A DNA stretch of 64,000 nucleotides from Pedobacter sp. Its GTDB lineage: Bacteria > Bacteroidota > Bacteroidia > Sphingobacteriales > Sphingobacteriaceae. Positions 8,301 through 16,029 of this stretch are shown piece after piece. A model generated the notes under the pieces. It searched no databases, had not been told where the DNA came from, and saw only the letters and a program-made list of their open reading frames with translations. Position 1 is the first letter of the stretch. Each line of letters starts with the position of its first letter. The DNA lies in assembly GCF_031119335.1 (NCBI RefSeq), contig NZ_JAVHXT010000001.1, positions 470,548 through 534,547 of the forward strand, read 5' to 3'. Position numbers and translations under genes: made by a program.

Positions 8301-9791
8301 AAATCAGTTTTAGGTAAGGTGTTTGCGTCTTTTGTAGTGAAAAGAATTGAGCGTTGGAAAACCGATGCTGTTGCTGCACAAGAACGTACATTACAGAAAC
8401 TTGTTAAAGAAGCAAGTCATACCGTTTTTGGTGTTGACCATTATTTCTCGGAAATCAAAAACTACCAAGATTTTAAAGCTAACATTCCCTTAAGAGATTA
8501 CGAGGATCTGAAACCTTATATAGAAAGGGTAGTAGCGGGAGAACCAGATATTTTATGGAAAGGTAAACCTTTGTATTTTGCTAAAACTTCGGGTACTACA
8601 TCTGGTGTAAAGTACATCCCACTTACCAAAGAATCTACACCAGAACATGTTAAAGCTGCCCGTAATGCGCTATTAACCTATATACATGAAACTGGCAATG
8701 CAAGTTTTGTAGATGGAAAAATCATATTCTTACAAGGCAGTCCGGTTTTAACGAAAAAGAACGGGATTAATATCGGTCGGTTATCTGGAATTGTGGCTCA
8801 TTTGGTGCCTGCGTATTTACAGAAGAATAGATTGCCAAGTTATCAAACTAACTGCATTGAAGATTGGGAGCAAAAAGTGGATGCCATTGTGGATGAAACG
8901 TTCCATCAAGACATGAGGTTGATCTCGGGTATTCCGCCTTGGGTACAGATGTATTTCGATAAACTAACGGAGAAATCGGGCGGAAAAAAAATCAAAGACA
9001 TCTTTAAAAACTTCCAATTGTTTGTATATGGCGGCGTAAATTATGAACCATATCGTGCAAAAATTGAAGCTAGCATTGGTAAAAAAATAGATGCAATAGA
9101 AACGTATCCGGCATCCGAAGGTTTCATTGCTTATCAAGATAGCCAAACTGAAAAAGGCTTATTGTTACTGGCAGATGCAGGAATTTTCTACGAATTTATT
9201 CCATCGGAAGAATACTATAACGAGAAGCCAACAAGGTTAAGTTTAGCAGAGGTAGAGCTAGATAAAAACTACGCTTTAATTCTGAACACCAACGCTGGTT
9301 TATGGGGCTACAGTATTGGCGATACGGTAAAGTTCGTTTCCCTAAGTCCTTACAAAATTGTAGTAACAGGTAGAATTAAGCACTTTATTTCCGCTTTTGG
9401 AGAACACGTTATTGGTGAAGAAGTAGAACATGCTTTGCTATCGGTAGCTAATGAAGAAGGAGTGGAGATTACGGAGTTTACCGTGGCTCCGCAAGTAAAT
9501 GCTCCGAACGCTGAGTTGCCTTTTCACGAGTGGTTTGTAGAATTTGCAAAAGCACCAGCAGACTTAATCGCGTTCGCTCTAAAAGTAGATAAAGCCTTGC
9601 AACAGAAAAATATTTACTATTTTGACTTGATTGAAGGAAATATTCTTCAGCCTTTAAAAATAAGAACCCTAGCCAAAGATGCTTTCGTGAATTACATGAA
9701 ATCGCAAGGTAAATTAGGCGGGCAAAACAAAGTGCCAAGGCTAAGTAACGATAGAAAAATAGCCGAGGGGTTGGAGAATTATATTGTTTGA
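8259..9791 (+). CDS. GH3 auxin-responsive-promoter family acyl-adenylating enzyme
   Basis: A 510-residue member of the GH3 family, which in plants joins acyl acids to amino acids through an acyl-adenylate; bacterial members are largely uncharacterised. The ATP/AMP loop TSGTTSG lies at residues 110-116, followed by a second nucleotide-binding region YPASEGFIAYQ, the motif GLWGYSIGDTVKF and the conserved C-terminal GRIKHFISAFGEHV. The protein seems complete. Its N-terminus is odd: the family-like sequence begins at GIKSVLGK, and the preceding MAMEKKSPFRGW is encoded by half of an inverted repeat, apparently an in-frame insertion. A transposase gene begins 5 bases after its stop codon. The substrate is unknown; the neighbouring glycosyltransferases may or may not be related. 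Confidence 0.85.
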   Translation: MAMEKKSPFRGWGIKSVLGKVFASFVVKRIERWKTDAVAAQERTLQKLVKEASHTVFGVDHYFSEIKNYQDFKANIPLRDYEDLKPYIERVVAGEPDILWKGKPLYFAKTSGTTSGVKYIPLTKESTPEHVKAARNALLTYIHETGNASFVDGKIIFLQGSPVLTKKNGINIGRLSGIVAHLVPAYLQKNRLPSYQTNCIEDWEQKVDAIVDETFHQDMRLISGIPPWVQMYFDKLTEKSGGKKIKDIFKNFQLFVYGGVNYEPYRAKIEASIGKKIDAIETYPASEGFIAYQDSQTEKGLLLLADAGIFYEFIPSEEYYNEKPTRLSLAEVELDKNYALILNTNAGLWGYSIGDTVKFVSLSPYKIVVTGRIKHFISAFGEHVIGEEVEHALLSVANEEGVEITEFTVAPQVNAPNAELPFHEWFVEFAKAPADLIAFALKVDKALQQKNIYYFDLIEGNILQPLKIRTLAKDAFVNYMKSQGKLGGQNKVPRLSNDRKIAEGLENYIV

Positions 9792-9796
9792 TTGAT

Positions 9797-10258
9797 ATGG
9801 CTGGAACATTTTCTCAGATTTACATACAAATAGTTTTTGCAGTAAAAGGGCGGGAGAGCCTAATAAACTCGATTTGGGAAGAGGATTTGTACAAATACAT
9901 TTCTGGGATTGTTAAAAACAAAGAGCAAAAAATGCTGGCAATTAATGGAATGCCGGATCATATCCATTTTTTGGTTGGATTAAAGCCGTCATGCTGTTTG
10001 TCTGATTTAGTTCGAGAAATAAAGAAATCGTCAAACGAATTTGTGAACGAGAAGCATTATTCGAAATTCAGATTTCAGTGGCAAGAGGGGTATGGAGCGT
10101 TCTCTTATAGCCATTCTTTATTAGATGATGTAATAGCATATATTAGCTGTCAAAAAGAACATCATAAAAAGAAAACATTTAAACAAGAGTACAAGGAATT
10201 CTTGGTGAAGTTTAATATTGAACATAAAGACGAATATTTATTTGAATGGTTGGACTGA
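9797..10258 (+). mobile_element. IS200/RAYT-like Y1 transposase
   Basis: An intact 153-residue HUH single-strand transposase of the IS200-like (Y1_Tnp) type. It has the metal-binding HxH in MPDHIHFLV (H55, H57) and the candidate nucleophile tyrosine in DDVIAYISCQKEHH (Y115). ATG at 9797 is preferred over an upstream TTG because MAGTFSQIYIQIVFA is the normal family start. It is a single gene without TnpB, and three evenly spaced palindromes begin 84 bases after its stop. Family knowledge makes this a likely REP-associated tyrosine transposase (RAYT). It sits tightly between the GH3-type gene and dxr. Confidence 0.82.
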
Positions 10259-10341
10259 AGGCTTACAAATGATGATGTGTTTATACCAGGAATTATTAAA
10301 ATTGGAAGAAAATAGGACGCCGACGCTGGAAATTGGTTTGA

Positions 10342-10458
10342 AACCCCGAAGGGGTTCTATGTTTATAGATAAAATAAATATGCTTTAGGTGCGACCCCGA
10401 CGGGGTCGTATGTTAACAGAAACGAATATGCTATAAACATCACATCCCTTCGGGATGT
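10342..10458. repeat. three REP-like palindromes at ~50-base spacing
   Basis: There are three hairpins: AACCCC-GAA-GGGGTT (10342-10356), CGACCCC-GAC-GGGGTCG (10392-10408) and ACATCCC-TTC-GGGATGT (10442-10458). Their centres are 51 and 50 bases apart. The two spacers resemble each other (TATGTTTATAG with ATATGCT, and TATGTTAACAG with ATATGCT), so the units are imperfect direct repeats. Their position beside a Y1 transposase gene matches REP/RAYT organisation. The spacers are not unique, so this is not a CRISPR array. Confidence 0.75.
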
Positions 10459-10528
10459 AAGAAGAAGGTAGTACATTTGAGGTTCTGTAGATGAAAAATA
10501 GAATTGCAACAATTCAAAAAGATTACAA

Positions 10529-11701
10529 TTGGACAATAAACACATATCCATATTAGGTTCAACAGGTTCAATAGGAACGCAAGCACTTGAAGTAGTGCGG
10601 GTAAACCCTGGTTTGTACAAAGTTGACGCTCTTACTGCACAGCACAATGCTGATTTACTAATTGCTCAAGCGCTGGAATTTAAACCAGAGTTGGTGGTAA
10701 TTGGTAACGAAAGTTTATATCAACAAGTGAAATCGGCTTTGCCAAATACTCAAGTTATTGCTGGCGAAGAAGGTTTAATAGCTGCAGTAACTTTACCACA
10801 AACACAGTTGGTTTTAACTGCTGTAATGGGTTCGGTAGGCTTAAAACCAACCATTGCTGCTATTGAAGCCAAGAAAGACATCGGCCTTGCCAATAAAGAA
10901 ACTTTAGTGGTAGCAGGGGAGCTGGTGATGCAATTGGCCGAACAACACGGCGTTAAAATCATCCCGGTAGATTCTGAGCATTCCGCTATTTTTCAGTGCT
11001 TGGTGGGCGAGGAGCAGAACGAAATTGAAAAAATTTTACTGACCGCTTCTGGAGGTCCGTTTAGAGGAAAAGATCGAGGTTTTTTAGCTACGATAACTAA
11101 AAATGAAGCCTTAAAACATCCCAATTGGGTGATGGGAGCGAAGATAACTATCGATTCGGCCTCCTTGATGAATAAGGGTTTGGAAGCTATCGAGGCAAAA
11201 TGGTTGTTCAATCTTCAACCAGAGCAAATTGAAGTGGTAGTTCATCCGCAGTCGATTATCCATTCTATGGTGCAATTTACGGATGGTTCTATCAAAGCAC
11301 AGATGGGCTTGCCAGATATGAAATTGCCTATTCACTATGCCTTAGCCTATCCGCAAAGATTAAAGGCAGATTTCGAGCGTTTTAGCTTTTTGAAATATCC
11401 AGAATTGACATTTTCTAAGGCAGATACAAAAAGTTTTCGTAACCTTGAGCTTGCTTACATCGCAATGGAAAGGGGAGGGAATATGCCTTGCATCCTAAAC
11501 GCAGCTAACGAAATAGTTGTAGATGCATTTTTGAAGGACAGAATAGGCTTTTTGGAAATGAGTGATGTAATTGAACAATGTATGGACGAAATTGAATTTG
11601 TATCTCATCCAACATTAAACGATTATTTAAAAGCAGATGAACTGACAAGAACCTTTGCTAAAGAATTAGTAACAAAACAGAGTATTACACATCTAAAATA
11701 G
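10529..11701 (+). CDS. dxr: 1-deoxy-D-xylulose 5-phosphate reductoisomerase
   Basis: Dxr converts 1-deoxy-D-xylulose 5-phosphate to 2-C-methyl-D-erythritol 4-phosphate with NADPH, the second step of the MEP isoprenoid pathway, in the cytosol. The 390-residue length is normal. The NADPH loop GSTGSIG lies at residues 10-16, the metal and substrate motif PVDSEHSA near residue 150, and ASGGPFR and NHPNWxMGxKITIDSAS-type motifs follow at about 180-222 (here KHPNWVMGAKITIDSASLMNKG). The start is a TTG at 10529: the nearest upstream ATG (10491) is out of frame, and the sequence after the TTG (DNKHISILGSTG) is the expected N-terminus. rseP follows 20 bases later, a common pairing in Bacteroidota. Confidence 0.93.
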   Translation: MDNKHISILGSTGSIGTQALEVVRVNPGLYKVDALTAQHNADLLIAQALEFKPELVVIGNESLYQQVKSALPNTQVIAGEEGLIAAVTLPQTQLVLTAVMGSVGLKPTIAAIEAKKDIGLANKETLVVAGELVMQLAEQHGVKIIPVDSEHSAIFQCLVGEEQNEIEKILLTASGGPFRGKDRGFLATITKNEALKHPNWVMGAKITIDSASLMNKGLEAIEAKWLFNLQPEQIEVVVHPQSIIHSMVQFTDGSIKAQMGLPDMKLPIHYALAYPQRLKADFERFSFLKYPELTFSKADTKSFRNLELAYIAMERGGNMPCILNAANEIVVDAFLKDRIGFLEMSDVIEQCMDEIEFVSHPTLNDYLKADELTRTFAKELVTKQSITHLK

Positions 11702-11721
11702 AAATACACGACAAATAAAAT

Positions 11722-13122
11722 ATGGACGGATTGATTATGGCGGGCCAGCTGTTGCTGGGGTTATCGATACTAGTAATTTTACACGAATTAGGACATTTTT
11801 TAGCAGCAAGAGCTTTTGGGATTAAAGTTGAAAAGTTTTACCTTTTCTTTGATGCTTGGGGTTTTAAACTCTTTAGCTTTAAGGTAGGAGATACAGAATA
11901 CGGTGTGGGATGGTTACCACTGGGCGGTTACGTGAAGATATCAGGAATGATAGATGAAAGCATGGATACTGAACAGATGGCTGCACCAGCACAACCTTGG
12001 GAATTTCGTTCGAAACCAGCTTGGCAACGTTTAATTGTAATGTTGGGCGGTATCATTGTAAACGTGATTGTAGGTATCTTCATTTTTTGGATGGTGGCTT
12101 TCAAGTACGGCAATACATTTATTCCTAACGATAAACTGGCAAATGGTATTAGTCCGGGTATAGTGGGTAAACAGATGGGCTTAAAGCCAGGTGATAAAAT
12201 TTTGGCGGTAAATGGTCAGAAGTTGATTTATTTGGATGAGATTTTGAGCTCTAAAGTGTTATTGAACAACACCAAGTTGACTATTTCTCGCGAAGGGAAG
12301 GCAATAGATTTAAGAGTGCCAGAGTCTGTTTTAGACAGCATCAGTAAATATAAAATTAGAGAGTTTGTTGGTCCTAGAATGGTAGCAATGAAAATAGCTG
12401 GAGTGCCAACTCCAGAAGAGTTGCAACCAAAAATGGGCTTTTTAGATAAAATTAAAGCAATTTTTGTTAAGCCGGAGCCCGTAAGTGTAGAGGCACCAGC
12501 CCATGCCGCAGGTATGAAAGTTGGCGACAGCATCTTGGCAATTAACGGCAAGCTTGTTAAGTTTCACGATGAAATTACCTCTGAAATTTCTAACAATAAA
12601 TCTAAGAAGATTTCAGTTGAAGTATGGAGAGGTGCTGAAAAATTGACATTGACGCCAACAGTATCTAAACAGGGAACTTTGGCTATTGTAATTCCACCAG
12701 TTAGGCCAGAAATGGTAACAATCCATTATGGATTTTTCGAATCGTTTTCTATTGGTGTTGATAAAGGCTGGACATCGTTTACAGACAATGCCAAAGGTAT
12801 CTGGAAGATGATTACGGGTAAATTGAGTGCTCGTAACATTAGTAGCCCTATTGGTATTATGGATGCTTATGGAAGCACATTTGAATGGGAGAAGTTTTGG
12901 ACTTTAACAGGGTTGATTTCGATGGCTTTAGCATTCATGAACTTATTGCCAATTCCAGCGTTAGATGGTGGTCATGTAGTGTTCTTGATCATAGAAATGA
13001 TAAAAGGAAAACCGTTGAGCGACAAATTTATGGAACGGGCACAGGTTGTGGGGTTCGTGATCTTGCTCTGTTTAATGGTATTTGCCTTCGGTAACGATAT
13101 ATTAAAGAAATTTGGAATATAG
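11722..13122 (+). CDS. rseP: RseP-type site-2 intramembrane zinc protease
   Basis: The 466-residue protein has the zinc motif HELGH at residues 21-25 in the first helix, two periplasmic PDZ-like regions (about 140-200 and 235-320) and the second catalytic motif near the C-terminus (NLLPIPALDGGH, third zinc ligand Asp). These define site-2 proteases of the RseP/EcfE class, which cut anti-sigma factors and remnant signal peptides within the inner membrane. Having two PDZ units is normal for the family. It is probably in an operon with dxr (20-base gap). No anti-sigma target is adjacent. Confidence 0.92.
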   Translation: MDGLIMAGQLLLGLSILVILHELGHFLAARAFGIKVEKFYLFFDAWGFKLFSFKVGDTEYGVGWLPLGGYVKISGMIDESMDTEQMAAPAQPWEFRSKPAWQRLIVMLGGIIVNVIVGIFIFWMVAFKYGNTFIPNDKLANGISPGIVGKQMGLKPGDKILAVNGQKLIYLDEILSSKVLLNNTKLTISREGKAIDLRVPESVLDSISKYKIREFVGPRMVAMKIAGVPTPEELQPKMGFLDKIKAIFVKPEPVSVEAPAHAAGMKVGDSILAINGKLVKFHDEITSEISNNKSKKISVEVWRGAEKLTLTPTVSKQGTLAIVIPPVRPEMVTIHYGFFESFSIGVDKGWTSFTDNAKGIWKMITGKLSARNISSPIGIMDAYGSTFEWEKFWTLTGLISMALAFMNLLPIPALDGGHVVFLIIEMIKGKPLSDKFMERAQVVGFVILLCLMVFAFGNDILKKFGI

Positions 13123-13130
13123 AAAGTTTT

Positions 13131-13185
13131 AAGGTGGAAGGTATAGGGTTTAGGGTTTCTCCCAACGCCTTGTACCTTCCGCCTT
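13131..13185. repeat. GGTGGAAGGTA inverted repeat before hscB
   Basis: AAGGTGGAAGGTA (13131-13143) pairs with TACCTTCCGCCTT (13173-13185), with one G-T position and further partial pairing outwards. The element fills the spacer between rseP and hscB. It makes the reading frame appear open upstream of the true hscB start. Confidence 0.55.
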
Positions 13186-13205
13186 TCATCCCTCCACTTT
13201 TAAAA

Positions 13206-13727
13206 ATGAATTACTTCGAACTTTACCAATTGCCAGTTTCTTTTCATCCAGATCAAAATGTGGTGAAACAGCAATTTTATGCGCTGAGCAAAAAGTACCA
13301 TCCAGATTTTTATATCAATGAAAGTCAGGAAAAGCAAGACGAAGTTCTAGAACTATCAACACTAAACAACAAAGCATTTCAGGTACTTAAAAATCCACAA
13401 AAAGTGCTTCAATATGTATTGGAACTGAAAGGAGTAATTAGCGAAGGCGAAAATTACACGCTACCTCAATCTTTCCTAATGGAGATGATGGATGTGAATG
13501 AAACCATCGTGGATTTACAATTCGATCCTGATGCTGCAAAACTGGCGGATGTGAGGGGAGAAATAGCTCAGATAGAGCAATCATTAAATACCGAATTGAA
13601 CAATCAAACTGCCCAGTTCGAAAATCAAGAACTTTTCCAGCAACAGGCTACGCTCGCGAATATCAAGGATATCTACTACAGAAATAAATACATCCAACGT
13701 TTGAAGGAAAGTTTGGCTAAGCTTTAG
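13206..13727 (+). CDS. hscB: Fe-S cluster assembly co-chaperone HscB
   Basis: A 173-residue J-domain protein: the N-terminus has MNYFELYQLPVSF, the HPD tripeptide at residues 32-34 (KKYHPDFY), and a C-terminal three-helix region (about 85-173) typical of HscB, which delivers IscU to the HscA chaperone. The frame is open upstream to 13134, but those codons lie in an inverted repeat; ATG at 13206 gives the family start and length. No isc or suf genes are adjacent. Confidence 0.88.
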   Translation: MNYFELYQLPVSFHPDQNVVKQQFYALSKKYHPDFYINESQEKQDEVLELSTLNNKAFQVLKNPQKVLQYVLELKGVISEGENYTLPQSFLMEMMDVNETIVDLQFDPDAAKLADVRGEIAQIEQSLNTELNNQTAQFENQELFQQQATLANIKDIYYRNKYIQRLKESLAKL

Positions 13728-13803
13728 TTGTTGTATTGTCATTAAACTAGATTAAGCGAGGCTCTTCTGTCTAAATCAACTAATTTAGCAGAAAATTCAA
13801 ATT

Positions 13804-14100
13804 ATGTCTTCTTTAAATCTATTCAGAAAAGTTGCCCTTGCAGAAGGTATCTCTTACATTTTATTATTGTTTATAGCCATGCCGCTTAAATATTGGGCAG
13901 ATATGCCGCTAGCGGTAAAATATGTGGGTTGGGCACACGGACTGTTATTTGTGCTTTATATTGCGTGTTTGGTGATGGCTTGGCAAGAGAGAAAGTGGAG
14001 TTTTCTAAAAGTTGTGATGTTATTTATAGCGTCTTTACTTCCATTTGTACCTTTCTATGTAGAAAAAAAGCTGAAAGAAGAAGATCCTATAGCAAATTAA
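13804..14100 (+). CDS. DUF3817 small membrane protein
   Basis: The 98-residue protein has three hydrophobic helices (about 15-30, 40-62 and 68-86). The N-terminal motif FRKVALAEGISYILLLFIAMPLK and the central GWAHGLLFVLY are characteristic of DUF3817, found in bacterial integral membrane proteins of unknown role. The 76-base gap from hscB suggests an independent promoter. Confidence 0.8.
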   Translation: MSSLNLFRKVALAEGISYILLLFIAMPLKYWADMPLAVKYVGWAHGLLFVLYIACLVMAWQERKWSFLKVVMLFIASLLPFVPFYVEKKLKEEDPIAN

Positions 14101-14164
14101 TACACTGTATATCTGTGCGAAACAAAATTTTAATAAAATAATTCGCCGATACTTTAAATAAAAC

Positions 14165-14195
14165 TTGCGTAATAGCTGGTGTTTTTATAGATTTG
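14165..14195 (+). promoter_or_regulatory. Bacteroidota-type promoter of tRNA-Leu
   Basis: TTG at 14165-14167, then a 20-base spacer and TAGATTTG at 14188-14195, fit the -33 TTTG / -7 TAnnTTTG promoter form of this phylum. Predicted transcription starts near 14202, about 15 bases before the mature tRNA. Confidence 0.6.
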
Positions 14196-14216
14196 CGCTC
14201 CCGCTTACGGAGAAAT

Positions 14217-14296
14217 GCCCAGGTGGCGGAATTGGTAGACGCGTTGGTCTCAAACACCAATGGGAAACCGTGCCGGTTCGATCCCGGCCCTGGGTA
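14217..14296 (+). tRNA. tRNA-Leu (CAA)
   Basis: The 7-bp acceptor stem (GCCCAGG with CCTGGGT, first pair G-U) is followed by a D-arm GCGGAATTGGTAGACGC, an anticodon stem TTGGT/ACCAA with loop CTCAAAC (anticodon CAA, codon UUG), a long class II variable region and a T-arm GCCGG-TTCGATC-CCGGC. No CCA is encoded. The extended variable region and the anticodon agree on leucine. Confidence 0.95.
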
Positions 14297-14303
14297 CAAA
14301 GCA

Positions 14304-14336
14304 AGCCTCGATGCAAATAGCATTGAGGCTTTTTTC
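14304..14336 (+). terminator. rho-independent terminator after tRNA-Leu
   Basis: AGCCTC (14304-14309) pairs with GAGGCT (14325-14330), extended inward by GATGC/GCAT, and is followed by a T-run. Confidence 0.85.
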
Positions 14337-14421
14337 ATTTAAATGAAAGCTTTAATTTAACAGACCACTCATTCTCTTGGTCAATTATTTATATCGACTA
14401 AAGTTTATTAGTTTTGTTAAA

Positions 14422-15483
14422 ATGGAAAAAAATAATTCAGGAGCTACAGGTGTTAAGGAAATTGCCCGTTTGGCTAATGTTTCTATCGGAACGGTAGACA
14501 GAGTGCTGAACAATAGGGTAGGCGTGTCTGAAAAGACAAAGGCTAAGATCCTGAAGATTATCGAAGAGCTTAACTATCAGCCCAACATTTTTGCCAGAAG
14601 GCTCGCTTCAAAGAAAAAACTTCGCTTCGCCACTTTAATCCCACAAGTGTCAGCAGAAACTAAGTATTGGGAGGCTCCGTTGAATGGTATTTTACAAGCA
14701 GCGGCAGAAATCAAAGATTTTGGTATTGAGGTAGCCCCATTCTTTTTTGATCAAAATGACAAAGCTACCTTTAATGAAAGTGCTGTAAAAATTAGAGCGG
14801 GCGAGTTCGATGGTATACTAATGGCACCAATGTTCGAAGAAGAGAGCATTGCTTTTATTGAAGACTGTAAGGAAAAGAAAATTCCATTGGTATTCATTAA
14901 TTCTGATATTCCTGGTCACAGCAACTTGTGCTACATTGGTCCTAATTTATACCAGAGTGGTTATTTAGCTGCGCACATAGTCAACTACCTCTCGCCAGCT
15001 AATAAGAAAACCCTTGTTGTGAATATTTCAAAAGAGATAGATTTACATCATCACTTGCTACGTAAAGAAGAAGGTTTTAGAAATTATTTTGAGCAAAACG
15101 GAAACACTAACAAATTGACCAAAATCGATATTCAAGAAACTGGATATGCACACATTCAACAAAAATTAAACGAGCAATTGGCAAAGGATAAATACGATGT
15201 GGTATTTGTAACCAATTCTAGGGTTTCTACGGTAGCTAGGTATTTTGAAGAAAATAAAATCAAGGATATCAAATTAATTGGTTACGATTTTTTGGAAGAT
15301 AATATCAACTACCTGAAAAATAAAACTATCGATTTTTTAATCTGTCAGAAGCCGCAGGAGCAGGGCTACAGGGGTTTAATGAGCTTATATTATCATTTGG
15401 TGCTTCATTCAAACATAGAGAAAGAGCAATTTATGCCAATTGACATCATTACCAAAGAGAATTATCTTTATTATAGCAATTAG
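14422..15483 (+). CDS. LacI-family transcriptional regulator of the amino-sugar locus
   Basis: The N-terminal LacI helix-turn-helix (about residues 9-60: GVKEIARLANVSIGTVDRVLNN, then the hinge helix region NIFARRLAS) is followed by a periplasmic-binding-protein-like effector domain (about 63-345). The frame opens upstream at 14377, but ATG at 14422 gives a normal 353-residue protein. It lies just before the susC promoter region and faces the same way. Three palindromic sites of the CGTGTACGTTAACG type occur before susC and in the nagX/nagB divergent region, and are its likely operators. An amino-sugar or its phosphate is the probable effector; that is inference. Confidence 0.85.
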   Translation: MEKNNSGATGVKEIARLANVSIGTVDRVLNNRVGVSEKTKAKILKIIEELNYQPNIFARRLASKKKLRFATLIPQVSAETKYWEAPLNGILQAAAEIKDFGIEVAPFFFDQNDKATFNESAVKIRAGEFDGILMAPMFEEESIAFIEDCKEKKIPLVFINSDIPGHSNLCYIGPNLYQSGYLAAHIVNYLSPANKKTLVVNISKEIDLHHHLLRKEEGFRNYFEQNGNTNKLTKIDIQETGYAHIQQKLNEQLAKDKYDVVFVTNSRVSTVARYFEENKIKDIKLIGYDFLEDNINYLKNKTIDFLICQKPQEQGYRGLMSLYYHLVLHSNIEKEQFMPIDIITKENYLYYSN

Positions 15484-15560
15484 TGCTCTTTTTTGCATAA
15501 AAATCTAACAAATCAATATTTTTTTGTCTTAAAATTTGGAAGTAAAATATTAATTACTAA

Positions 15561-15580
15561 TTTCGTGTACGTTACCGATA
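15561..15580. promoter_or_regulatory. LacI-type operator, site A
   Basis: TTTCGTGTACGTTACCGATA closely matches the reverse complement of site C (38998-39017), TTTCGTGTACGTTAACGAAA, differing at two positions. It lies 78 bases after the regulator gene's stop and about 450 bases before susC. Confidence 0.65.
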
Positions 15581-15983
15581 ACCAAATATAACTGTACTCT
15601 ATATTTTGTATGTGCAAAGGGATATATCCTCATGTATAAAGTTTATAAATATTAACTACTGTATTATGTTAAAACATCACGGGTTTTTAGAAGCTTACTG
15701 TGTTTCTTCATTTGTAATTTTATTATCTTACTTAAAGGCTAATGGTTTACCTGTTGCATTTAAGATACTAGGATTTCGCAGCATTATATTCCTGAAATTT
15801 GTAAAAAGTAAACTAATGCTACATAAAGAGCAAGGGATTTATTATTTTAATTGGTTTAATGAGACATTATCACTATCTGGCGATATTTCTCATTCAAAAG
15901 AAAAGATAGTTCATGTAAATGTTTTGTGCACCCTGATAAAATTTGAAAGACAATACTAATCAAACATATTTTTCCAACTAAAA

Positions 15984-15999
15984 ACGTGTACGTACACGT
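15984..15999. promoter_or_regulatory. LacI-type operator, site B
   Basis: ACGTGTACGTACACGT is a perfect 16-base palindrome and shares the CGTGTACGT half-site with sites A and C. It ends 30 bases before the susC ATG, a position fit for repression. Confidence 0.7.
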
Positions 16000-16029
16000 A
16001 AAAATATAACAACCTAAACCAAGCAAACA

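Larger units (their letters stand above)
15484..16029. other. gene-free susC promoter region
   Basis: A 546-base gap between the LacI-type regulator and susC. It holds two operator-like palindromes near its two ends. A 117-codon frame from 15606 has only a TTG start and a protein without family features. The distance suggests a promoter near the first operator with a long leader, or one near the second. Confidence 0.6.

Noticed and set aside
10342..10458. Regular ~50-base repeat spacing resembling a short CRISPR array
   Set aside because: The spacers are related to each other, the palindromes differ in sequence, and no cas gene is present. REP/RAYT organisation fits better.
13134..13205. Upstream extension of hscB
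   Set aside because: The extra 24 codons come from an inverted repeat, and HscB proteins start at the equivalent of position 13206.
15606..15959. 117-codon plus-strand frame before susC
   Set aside because: It has only a TTG start, no family features and no upstream signals, and it lies between two operators in a promoter region.
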